The notes under the pieces were generated by a model, which had not been told where the DNA came from, did no database searches, and worked only from the letters and a program-made list of their open reading frames with translations. DNA of 43,903 nt from Paracoccaceae bacterium (lineage in GTDB: Bacteria; Pseudomonadota; Alphaproteobacteria; Rhodobacterales; Rhodobacteraceae): NCBI GenBank assembly GCA_014762635.1, contig JABURR010000041.1:1-43903 (forward strand). Reading direction: 5' to 3'. Position 1 is the first letter of the stretch; each line of letters starts with the position of its first letter. The translations under genes and the position numbers were made by a program. Shown in pieces: positions 33,805 to 41,249 of this stretch.

Positions 33805-34791
33805 ATGTCGCTGAGCTATCTCGAAACCTCCCTCGACCGGATCGAAGCCGCCGCCCGCGACGATGTCATCGAGATCTGCATCAATCCCGATGGCAGCTGC
33901 TGGGGAGAATTCCAGGGCGACCACTTCATGCGGCAGTTGGACCAGAGTCTGACCGCAACCGAAGTGAAAGACCTCGGCAACCAGATCGCTTCCTCTGCCA
34001 ATACCACGATGAGCAAGGACCGCCCGATCGTCTCGGTCTCGATCACCTACAAGGGGCGCCCGATCCGCGCACAGGTCATCACCCCGCCTGCCGTGCTCTC
34101 GGCCATGTCGATCAGCCTTCGGTTCTTCTCAAGCCTGCCGCTTGACGGGATTGCGCTTGATTTCCTCTACGGCAAGGAACGCAAGCTTGAAGAACTCCGC
34201 CTCGAGAAAACCCACGAACTGCGCGAAGTGGTGGCCGCGGGCGTGATCGACGATGCGCTGGCCTTCTGCGTCGACAACAAGCTCAACATGATCGTCTCGG
34301 GCGGCACCTCCACCGGCAAGACCGTGGCCGCGCGCAAGATCCTGTCGCACGTGCCATCCGAGGAACGCATCGTCACCATCGAGGAAGCCGCCGAGCTTCT
34401 ACCGACCCAGCCCAATGCCGTGACCCTCATCGCCAATCGCGATGCGGAGTTCCAGACCGCCGATGTGCTGCTCACCGCAACGTTGCGCATGCGCCCCGAC
34501 CGGATCATCCTGGGCGAGGTGCGCGGCAAGGAGGCCATGACCTTCCTCGAGGCGATCAACACCGGCCATGGCGGCTCCATGACCACGCTCCATGCCGAAA
34601 CCCCGCAATTGGCCGTGCAGCGTCTGGCCATCGCCGCACTCAAGACCGAGATCCCGATGACCTATGCGGACATGATCCAGTACATCGAAAACTCGATCGA
34701 TGTGATCATCCAGGCCGGGCGTCATGACGGCAGGCGCGGCATCACCGAATTCTACCTCCCCGGCGCAAATCAGATCGGAGCTTCCCAATGA
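33805..34791 (+). CDS. virB11: VirB11, T4SS traffic ATPase
   Basis: A 328-aa ring-forming ATPase. Walker A is GGTSTGKT (166-173), the Asp box region includes 'RIVTIEEAAELL', Walker B lies in 'DRIILGEVRG' and the His box in 'GHGGSMTTLHAE'. All are intact. The N-terminal domain ('VIEICINPDGSCWGEF') is normal. VirB11 switches the machine between pilus assembly and DNA transfer. Its stop overlaps the next start by four bases. Confidence 0.96.
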   Translation: MSLSYLETSLDRIEAAARDDVIEICINPDGSCWGEFQGDHFMRQLDQSLTATEVKDLGNQIASSANTTMSKDRPIVSVSITYKGRPIRAQVITPPAVLSAMSISLRFFSSLPLDGIALDFLYGKERKLEELRLEKTHELREVVAAGVIDDALAFCVDNKLNMIVSGGTSTGKTVAARKILSHVPSEERIVTIEEAAELLPTQPNAVTLIANRDAEFQTADVLLTATLRMRPDRIILGEVRGKEAMTFLEAINTGHGGSMTTLHAETPQLAVQRLAIAALKTEIPMTYADMIQYIENSIDVIIQAGRHDGRRGITEFYLPGANQIGASQ

Positions 34792-34982
34792 AGACCTTTG
34801 AATATGACATCCTTAGTTTCCCCATGACCCGTAAGACCAGCCTCGCTGACATGCAGGCCAGCCTGAATGCCAAAGGTGCAGAAGGCTGGGAGGTCGTGTC
34901 GATCAGCTCCTCGGAATTCGCCAACGTGGGACACACTGTCTTCCTGAAGCGCGAGACCACACCCGCCGGATCCAAGACATGA
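34788..34982 (+). CDS. small DUF4177-like protein
   Basis: A 64-aa protein resembling DUF4177: 'MKTFEYDILSFP' followed by 'LNAKGAEGWEVVSI' and a terminal 'VFLKRE' strand. The predicted fold is a small alpha/beta unit. It is wedged between virB11 and a secreted-protein gene with 4-base overlaps on both sides, so it is clearly translated with the T4SS operon. Function unknown. Confidence 0.78.
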   Translation: MKTFEYDILSFPMTRKTSLADMQASLNAKGAEGWEVVSISSSEFANVGHTVFLKRETTPAGSKT

Positions 34983-35392
34983 GGCAGGCGGGCTGTATCC
35001 TCGTACTGACTGCGCTGGTTCTGGGCCTGACGTCGGCACCCGGCTTCGCTGAGCGCAATCTCGTGCCGACCCTCGAGCGCAGTTTCGACGTCTGTCCAGA
35101 CCGGCCCGCTGAACCCATGTGGATGCAGGAGATCCCCCTGCGCCAAGCCTATCAGCGCGTGTTGGTTCAAGACATCTACCGCGCCCAGAATCTCGAGCGC
35201 ATCGTCGAGATCGGCAGCTGCGCCTGCGAAATCCGATTCCCGTTTTGGGACGCGGCCGAGGCGGAGTTTCATGAGCAGCACGCGAGTGACGAACGCTGGA
35301 AAATGCTGGAAGCATCCGACGCCTACAACCGCCGCGCCAACGACGTTCGCCTTGAGGCTAAAGCCATCTGCGAAACCGCAGGCAATTGGTAA
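34979..35392 (+). CDS. secreted Cys-containing protein of the T4SS operon
   Basis: A 137-aa protein with a signal peptide ('LVLTALVLGLTSAPGFA') and a helical mature part with 'SFDVCPDRPAEPMWMQ', 'IVEIGSCACEIRF' and 'AKAICETAG', so four Cys that may form disulphides. It lies between the DUF4177 gene and virB6. A periplasmic assembly or stabilising factor is likely by position; the entry-exclusion or lipoprotein role seen at this place in other T4SS is possible but unproven. Confidence 0.75.
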   Translation: MRQAGCILVLTALVLGLTSAPGFAERNLVPTLERSFDVCPDRPAEPMWMQEIPLRQAYQRVLVQDIYRAQNLERIVEIGSCACEIRFPFWDAAEAEFHEQHASDERWKMLEASDAYNRRANDVRLEAKAICETAGNW

Positions 35393-35404
35393 GGCAGCCC
35401 CGTC

Positions 35405-36481
35405 ATGAGCGTTGTCACCTATTTCGTTGAAACCTCCCAGGGCTATCTCGACACCGCCGCCGAAACCCAGTTCGGATCGGTTGCGGCAACGGTGGGCACA
35501 CTTCTGGTACTGGGAACAACACTCGTGGTGATCCTCGTCTTCCTGAACATGATCTACCAGTACAAGGCGATGGACGGGCGCACGGCCTTTTGGCTCGCGG
35601 TCAAGATCGGGCTCATCGGGATATTCGCGACCAACTGGGTGCAGTTCAATGCCCTCTCTTCCGCCATCCTGGCCGGGATCGACAGCATTGCGGGGGCGCT
35701 CGTGGCTTCGGTCGGCGGTGGAACTCCTGGCCCTTCTGGAACTTTCGCCGAAGAATTCGACCGTTTGATCGCCGAGTTGGGGGACTACTTGAATGCCGCA
35801 GGTTCAGAGTTGAACTGGATGGCCGGCGCCATGCTCGACATTGTCGGGGTCCTCTTGCTCTCGATACTCGGCGGGCTGGCCGCCTTCATCCTCGTGGCAT
35901 CCCGCCTGATGATCGCACTTCTAATCGGGATCGCGCCGGTGATGATCTTCCTCACCCTCTTCGAGGTGACTAAAGATTACTTCGCACGCTGGCTGTCGGC
36001 ACTGGTTTCCTTCGCACTCTACCCAATCGTCGTCGCAGGGGTGTTCGCAACGATCACTGGCGTCTCTTCCGCTCTGATCGGTGAGCTTGGCGACCCGGAA
36101 GGGGCTTCAAACATAGGCGCGCTCATCCCCTTCTTCATGATGGTCCTCATGGCCAAGGGCTTCATCATTGCCACGCCCTTCATCGTCCGCGCGATCTCCG
36201 GAAACATCATGATGCCCGCCCTCTCCGGTGGTCTCGGCGGCGGCTACAGCTTTGCCCGCGCCGCAATGGGCAGCCAGCAGGCCTACAATCGCTATCTGAT
36301 CGGCGGGGCAAGTGGCGCCGAATACGCCGCCCTCAGGGCGCGGCAGTTCTTCGGCGTGCAGCAGATGCCCGTGAGACAAGGCATGGGGCAGACGGGTTCC
36401 GCAGGAGGAACAGGATCCGCTAACTCGGGGTCAAAAATGCTGGCGCAGCTGGCGAGACTGGGTCGACTTGGACGACGGTGA
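35405..36481 (+). CDS. virB6: VirB6/TrbL, T4SS polytopic membrane protein
   Basis: A 358-aa polytopic protein with at least six hydrophobic stretches, including 'VGTLLVLGTTLVVILVFLNM', 'LLLSILGGLAAFILVASRLM' and 'LSALVSFALYPIVVAGVFAT'. This matches the TrbL/VirB6 family, which forms part of the inner-membrane channel. The Gly/Ser-rich tail ('GGTGSANSGSKMLAQLARLG') is cytoplasmic. It ends the plus-strand T4SS operon; 43 bases further on, the retron RT gene ends on the other strand. Confidence 0.92.
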   Translation: MSVVTYFVETSQGYLDTAAETQFGSVAATVGTLLVLGTTLVVILVFLNMIYQYKAMDGRTAFWLAVKIGLIGIFATNWVQFNALSSAILAGIDSIAGALVASVGGGTPGPSGTFAEEFDRLIAELGDYLNAAGSELNWMAGAMLDIVGVLLLSILGGLAAFILVASRLMIALLIGIAPVMIFLTLFEVTKDYFARWLSALVSFALYPIVVAGVFATITGVSSALIGELGDPEGASNIGALIPFFMMVLMAKGFIIATPFIVRAISGNIMMPALSGGLGGGYSFARAAMGSQQAYNRYLIGGASGAEYAALRARQFFGVQQMPVRQGMGQTGSAGGTGSANSGSKMLAQLARLGRLGRR

Positions 36482-36524
36482 CGGCCCTTAGCCGACGGTC
36501 ACTCACCTTGGTCTTCAATGTCCG

Positions 36525-38198
36525 CTAAAGGGTTGCAAGCAAAGCATCAACAAACTCTGACCTGACCGCGAGGAAGGGGATTGTCCGGTCGTCGTCGTTT
36601 GGCCCCCTAACGATTACGCCGACAACTTTTCCAGAGAATAGCACGGGACCACCACTCATTCCCTCGTAAGTTCCCGACAACAAGGCGATCACGTTATCGG
36701 ATGTGGCGGGCGTGCCGTCAAAGGTCTGCCGCGAGAAACCTGTCACCTCAGTGTCGCGGATCGTCAGAGACGTGCTGTCCAGATTGGAAGGATAGCCCGC
36801 AGCCTGCACCGCAGAGCGGATGCCGAGCGCGCCAGCTTCGGCTGTCGAGGCCATTTGCAGCGTGGCTGCTGGATTGAATGCGGGCATTGGAGTTCTTAAC
36901 CGAATGAGCGCAAGGTCGTTGTGTTCGTCGCGGGCTACTTCGTCCGCTTCCATTGCGAATGCCGGGCTTTGTCGCGGAAAGATGCGCAGATTTGGTCCAA
37001 GGCAATGCGCGCAGGTCGCAAACAGGTTCTCGGCTACGGCGAAACAAGTGCCCACTGATCCGCCATCTGTGTCATTTTCGAGATACCAAACGGCTGCGTT
37101 TAGAACCTCGCTATCCTCGACCAATGGAATCGAAAATTGTCCGCCCGAGGACAATGCGTTGAACCTCGCGGCAAGGCCGCGGAAGACCTGGTCAGTGGAT
37201 CCCTTCACCTGCCGAATAAACTCTATTTTCCCTCGGAGCACCCATTCGAAGTTCGTAGCTTCCTGCTCCAACAACCGGCCTCTATCTGGGCGCTTATCGT
37301 TGAAGTGGCGTGCCGATGCCGCAGCATAGCCATTATACTCCCAGTCATGAAGCATCGCCCTGACATCGCGAACAAATTTGCGCTTAACGTTAACTTTCTC
37401 ATTCACAACCAGACCGGTGACTTCCTGTTGAAAGGCGGCGCCCAGCAGTCGTGTCTTTGCGTGGTTAATTCTAAATCCGTTGTCCTCAATCATCTGCTGA
37501 AAGGTGTCGGATAGAATGAAGTCATCGTGGCTGTCGGGGTTTGCAAAACGTCCGATTGGCGCCGGAAAGGTCCTGCGATTGGAGGAGATTGTGATGTCAT
37601 CGGCATATCGCGTGTAGGTGCATCCAAGTTGCCTGCAAAATCGAGCCAACTCAGCATCGAGTTTGTCTGAAACGATGTTTGCAAGTATTGGCGACAGTGC
37701 GGCGCCAGGCATCAGGACATGGGTTGTTCGAAGACTGCCTTCGACCTCCTTTTCTGTTTGAAAGCAAGCGATGTGCGCGATGAACTGGGCAATCTCTTCT
37801 GGATAGTCATAAGGCGGGGCCATCAAACGCCCGCGAATGCGACCGAAGTGAATGGTCTCGAAGTAGTCTTCAAGGTCAATGTTGAGCACCCAGCGCTTAC
37901 CGACGTGTTGCCGAGCATTGCTCACTATGCTGCGTTGATGCCCGCCGACAAAACCGTGGACGTGGGCGCGAGGACGATAGTCGCTTTCCAGAAGGCGCAG
38001 GATGTCACGCTGCAACCCGAGAAGCGCAATACGCGGTGCGCAAATACGCCGTGTCCCACCACTTTTCTTTGGTATGGTGAATTCTTTGTATCGCGCACCT
38101 GGAGCGAGTCCGTAAGCGATGTAGACAAATCTCTTCCGATAATTCCGGCGAAGCGCAAAGGCGATTTGTCTAAGGTTGGCAAAGGGCTTTAACGACAT
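36525..38198 (-). CDS. retron-type reverse transcriptase fused to trypsin-like protease
   Basis: A 557-aa fusion. Residues ~35-330 are a reverse transcriptase: 'YKEFTIPKKSGGTRRICAP', first catalytic Asp in NIDLEDYF (D108), and YADD (198-201). Two marks of retron RTs are present: NAxxH (N94-A95-R96-Q97-H98) and VTG (260-262). Residues ~365-557 are a chymotrypsin-fold serine protease with H398 (TCAHC), D428 (HNDLALIRL) and S515 in GMSGGP, so the triad looks intact. The RT would make msDNA from the RNA encoded just upstream (38203-38346) and the protease would be the effector, released on phage attack (inference). Retrons with a fused protease have been catalogued, but their mechanism is little known. 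Start ATG 38198; base composition is lower in GC than the virB genes. Confidence 0.92.
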   Translation of the reverse strand: MSLKPFANLRQIAFALRRNYRKRFVYIAYGLAPGARYKEFTIPKKSGGTRRICAPRIALLGLQRDILRLLESDYRPRAHVHGFVGGHQRSIVSNARQHVGKRWVLNIDLEDYFETIHFGRIRGRLMAPPYDYPEEIAQFIAHIACFQTEKEVEGSLRTTHVLMPGAALSPILANIVSDKLDAELARFCRQLGCTYTRYADDITISSNRRTFPAPIGRFANPDSHDDFILSDTFQQMIEDNGFRINHAKTRLLGAAFQQEVTGLVVNEKVNVKRKFVRDVRAMLHDWEYNGYAAASARHFNDKRPDRGRLLEQEATNFEWVLRGKIEFIRQVKGSTDQVFRGLAARFNALSSGGQFSIPLVEDSEVLNAAVWYLENDTDGGSVGTCFAVAENLFATCAHCLGPNLRIFPRQSPAFAMEADEVARDEHNDLALIRLRTPMPAFNPAATLQMASTAEAGALGIRSAVQAAGYPSNLDSTSLTIRDTEVTGFSRQTFDGTPATSDNVIALLSGTYEGMSGGPVLFSGKVVGVIVRGPNDDDRTIPFLAVRSEFVDALLATL

Positions 38199-38202
38199 GG
38201 GT

Positions 38203-38346
38203 GCATCAACGACCTACAATCTCGCATTCCCAACATCGCGGGAATTTCGCAATTCCGTAACAGCATGTAGCGGGGCGAGTTGAAAGTAACCTTCTCGCAG
38301 GTGTCGCAGGTAACACAACACTTGGTTGATTGCAGGCCGCTGATGC
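38203..38346 (-). ncRNA. candidate retron msr-msd RNA
   Basis: Directly upstream of the RT start. In the RT direction the 5' arm a1 (38346-38328, GCATCAGCGGCCTGCAATC) pairs over 19 bp with the 3' arm a2 (38221-38203, GATTGTAGGTCGTTGATGC) with no mismatch and three G.U pairs. On the opposite strand those three become A-C mismatches, so the stem is specific to RNA from the RT strand. Inside, next to a2, is a 59-nt imperfect hairpin (38279-38221): CTCGC/GCGAG at the base, ACATGC/GCgATGT in the middle, and GGAATT-GCGA-AATTCC with a GNRA-type loop at the tip. This is the proposed msd. The 5' part (38327-38280) would be the msr and contains a tandem ACCTGCGA repeat. I could not pin down the branching G. 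Exact ends are uncertain. Confidence 0.72.
38295..38311 (-). repeat. tandem 8-mer in the proposed msr
   Basis: ACCTGCGA occurs twice with one base between (38311-38304 and 38302-38295 on the minus strand). The two copies offer alternative pairing registers within the msr part of the candidate retron RNA. It may be incidental. Confidence 0.5.
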
Positions 38347-38371
38347 TCGGTCACGTGTATCTTGATCTTTG

Positions 38372-38410
38372 AATGGAGGCAACGGTGGCAGAGTGTCGGT
38401 TGCTTCCATT
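38372..38410. other. 12-bp inverted repeat between ATPase and retron RNA
   Basis: AATGGAGGCAAC (38372-38383) and GTTGCTTCCATT (38399-38410) form a 12-bp stem around a 15-base loop. The one non-Watson-Crick position is G.U in plus-strand RNA and A-C in RT-strand RNA. A second stem, GCAGC-GAATG-GCTGC (38430-38444), lies beside it. Both are outside the a1/a2 stem. They may be part of a 5' leader or promoter of the retron, or an attenuator after the ATPase gene; no T-run follows. The surrounding gap (38347-38634) has no credible gene. Confidence 0.45.
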
Positions 38411-38634
38411 GCAGTCATTCATTCGGAGTGCAGCGAATGGCTGCTTCCCGTCCCGACCACGACCAAGTCGTTTCCGGCCCTTTGCTGCCATTCGCGCTCC
38501 GTTCTAAATCGTGCATCTTCACAACTGTTTCGTACCATACATTTAGGCGGCATGATTACAGGCGCTCGTCCCGACCTGAGTGCGCGATAAACAGGACGAC
38601 AACAATCGCCGGCTGACTGATTGCTTTCGCAACT

Positions 38635-40959
38635 TTATACGCGCGCAGCTTTCTTGATAAGCTCCAGTTGGCCGACCGCATAGCGCTCCACAACAACCAA
38701 TGTTTCCCTGCAGGCGAGAACCAGATCATCAGGCGGCGGCGCCTCGTCATAGTAGGTACCGTGGCATAGGGAGTTGATCAGGACACTCTTGAGAGTCATG
38801 CCCTCCTCGCCCGCAAGATGCTTGACGAAATCTGTCAGGCTGTCGGACTTGTCCGGCCTGCAGAAGCGGCCAATTGCCTCCAGCACTGAGCGGACTGAAT
38901 TTGCGGTCCTATGATCAGGGTCTTTGCCGTTCGCCACCTCGTGGATGTCCACCAATTGCTCCTGGAAGGGGGCGATATACTTGTTCAGGCGTGCAAGACT
39001 GTGGCTCTTGCCGTCGGTGTGAAGTGCAAACGCTGCATTATCATCGACCACACGGTTCGTAAGCGAAATATTGAAGAAATAGCTGCTGTGGGTGAGCAAG
39101 AGTAATTCCGGCCTCCAGCACTTTTTGCCATCAATCTTTCCTGGATTTATCGAAATCTCACCCTGATCCGAAATGTTCAGGTTCTTGAGAGTTTGCGCAA
39201 TTGCGAAAACAAAATCATAAGACATTGACGTAATCGGATCGTCAAAGACGAGAAACAGCTTCTTATAATCTCTACCTGTTGCTACCTTCTTGTGCGTGCA
39301 TGCAATGAAATAGCAGAAAGAAATTGCTGTTTTCTCGCCGTCACTCAACGTCCGATGCGGCCCACGAGCCATTTCCTGTTGGCCGCGCTTCAGCACAAAC
39401 CTGGTCTTGTCGAAAACGTATTTGTCGGCGAAGAACTCTTTCAGGAGCAATTCAAAGGTCTCGGCAACACGATCCCGTGCTTGTGCCGACGGACTTGCCT
39501 TTTCCAGCTCACCCAAAGCGTTCTGCTTCAAGACAACATCGGCATGAAGTCCCCGCAGGTTTTCGATGTCGGGCCGATTGCCGATAGCGAATTCGCGCTC
39601 AAACACCGCGCAGGCTTTGCGCTGTAGAGTCTTGCGCTCTTCATCAGCTTTCTCGACAGCTAAATTCAGCGCTTCCGCTTTCTCATTGTTTTCGCCGATG
39701 ACCTTGTTGATCGCCGCGATACAAGCGGACAGGTTCTCGGCAGGAAGCGCAGCCGCGGTTCCAAGTGCTGAGGCCTTCTGTTCGATCACCGACTTTATAG
39801 CCGCGATCGCTTCCTGCACGCTCTTCAGCGCATCCGCGCCGTCGCTGACTTCTGTATCCTTTTTCGATGGCACATGACGCTTAAGCGCGTCATAGCGGGA
39901 CTTCTGCCTTGCAAGCTGGGTTGCCGTCGGATCCAGCTGCGCTTCCTTTTGTCTGAGCTTTCGAAAGAAGTCCCTCAATTCCGCTTTGTGCTTCTCTTCT
40001 TCGTCTTCAAAATATTCAATGTAGGCATCAATCACCGCCTTGGGATCAGGGTCCGTGATACCCTGTTCGCAGAAGGGGCATACGGTCCGGTGCTCATCTC
40101 GAATGATCTTTGCGCCTTCCTCGTAAAAGCCGTGATGCGCATCGATCTTCTTCTTGATTGCGTCGGAGACACTTGATGGGGAGGTCGGGCGCTCAAGCGA
40201 AACAGCAAGGGCGTCGAGATCGACATCATTGGTTGCAATGGGTTCGATTTGCCTAGGATAGGCAGGTTCGGCAGGTATTGCCTTGAGGCTATCGAGGTCC
40301 CTGATGATGTCGGTGAGAGATTGCTTCGGCGCTTCTGGCTTCTCTTGAAAGGTCTCCAGAAGCTTTTCCAAAGAAAGAGCCTTGTACTCTTTCAGTTGTT
40401 TGTTGATGCCTGCCTTCTCATGCAGCTCGGATTCTTTCGCGGCGGTAAATTTGCCGTCAAGCGTATTGTATGCCTCGGAAGCCTTCGCCCTTGCTTCTTC
40501 CAGCACCTTCTTCGCATCATCTAGCTTGATGTTTTCGCTATCGACGGCGATCTGGTTTTCAATCTCGCCATCCAGTTCGTATTTTCGTTCCCGCAACTCT
40601 TCTTGCACGAAATCCTCGGAGAACACGTGGAAGATTGTGTCATTGACCGTTGCTGTGACCGCATCTCCAGCCTTTTGAAGGTCGAGAGTTCCCATTGCAG
40701 TCGTACCGCGAGAAAACGCAAACGAGCCGGAGCCATCGGTGGATTCGTCAGAAACAAGGTTGAGAGCGGCGCCTGACACATCTTCCTGCTGGCCGTACAG
40801 ATCAAGATACCGGAAGGCGCGCGACAGGAAGGACTTGCCGATACCGTTTCGCGCGAAGACCAGGTTCTGATTGCTCTTCGTCAACTCTCCATCGAGAGTG
40901 AAGACGGGTCCGAGATATCGGGCGGACACGGAAAATTTTGGTTTTGGTACTGTATTCAT
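38635..40959 (-). CDS. RloC/PrrC-like AAA ATPase, possible anticodon nuclease
   Basis: A 774-aa ABC-type ATPase of the AAA_13/PrrC-RloC kind. Walker A is ARNGIGKS (36-43), the signature LSDGEK (538-543), Walker B LVFDDPITSM (570-579, with DD in place of DE, as is usual in this family) and the H-loop 'LLLTHSSYFF'. The two half-sites are separated by coiled coils with a single zinc hook CPFC (294-297), as in RloC. C-terminal to the ATPase is R690-x3-E694 ('NSVRSVLEAIG') and H733 ('SLCHGTYYD'), which matches the Arg-Glu-His triad of the PrrC anticodon nuclease. Such enzymes cut tRNA when phage infection is sensed. Whether it works with the retron or alone is open. ATG 40959; GC is lower than the virB genes. 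Confidence 0.8.
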   Translation of the reverse strand: MNTVPKPKFSVSARYLGPVFTLDGELTKSNQNLVFARNGIGKSFLSRAFRYLDLYGQQEDVSGAALNLVSDESTDGSGSFAFSRGTTAMGTLDLQKAGDAVTATVNDTIFHVFSEDFVQEELRERKYELDGEIENQIAVDSENIKLDDAKKVLEEARAKASEAYNTLDGKFTAAKESELHEKAGINKQLKEYKALSLEKLLETFQEKPEAPKQSLTDIIRDLDSLKAIPAEPAYPRQIEPIATNDVDLDALAVSLERPTSPSSVSDAIKKKIDAHHGFYEEGAKIIRDEHRTVCPFCEQGITDPDPKAVIDAYIEYFEDEEEKHKAELRDFFRKLRQKEAQLDPTATQLARQKSRYDALKRHVPSKKDTEVSDGADALKSVQEAIAAIKSVIEQKASALGTAAALPAENLSACIAAINKVIGENNEKAEALNLAVEKADEERKTLQRKACAVFEREFAIGNRPDIENLRGLHADVVLKQNALGELEKASPSAQARDRVAETFELLLKEFFADKYVFDKTRFVLKRGQQEMARGPHRTLSDGEKTAISFCYFIACTHKKVATGRDYKKLFLVFDDPITSMSYDFVFAIAQTLKNLNISDQGEISINPGKIDGKKCWRPELLLLTHSSYFFNISLTNRVVDDNAAFALHTDGKSHSLARLNKYIAPFQEQLVDIHEVANGKDPDHRTANSVRSVLEAIGRFCRPDKSDSLTDFVKHLAGEEGMTLKSVLINSLCHGTYYDEAPPPDDLVLACRETLVVVERYAVGQLELIKKAARV

Positions 40960-41174
40960 TTTTCAAATCCATCAAATCAAGAAAACTCGAACCCTTGTGT
41001 CCAGCTTCAATATCCTTCGGCTCAAGCGCCGATGGATTGGCCCTCACTCGTGATTGGTGCCTGCGGGCAGCCGTAAGTCAATATCATCTGGCACAATGCT
41101 GAACCCCCTAGCCATGGGTCTGCCGAACTCGGTTGTTGGCCAATGAGGTGTCTCGAGCTTCCATTTTCTTGCTC

Positions 41175-41192
41175 GCGAACGGATGTGTTCGC
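41175..41192. other. stem-loop in the virD4-ATPase gap
   Basis: GCGAAC-GGATGT-GTTCGC, perfect 6-bp arms, 58 bases downstream of the virD4 stop on the minus strand. No T-run follows, so it is at best a weak terminator. The rest of the 290-base gap (40960-41249) has no gene; it must hold the promoter of the ATPase gene, but no convincing -35/-10 pair was found. Confidence 0.3.
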
Positions 41193-41249
41193 ACGTACAC
41201 TGAGCGTCAGCATCCCACCCTCTATGACCGTCAGACCATGCCCACCGCC

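Noticed and set aside
36478-36502. GTGAC...GTCAC repeat between virB6 and the RT gene as a two-way terminator
   Set aside because: Arms of 5 bp with a 15-base loop and no T-run on either side.
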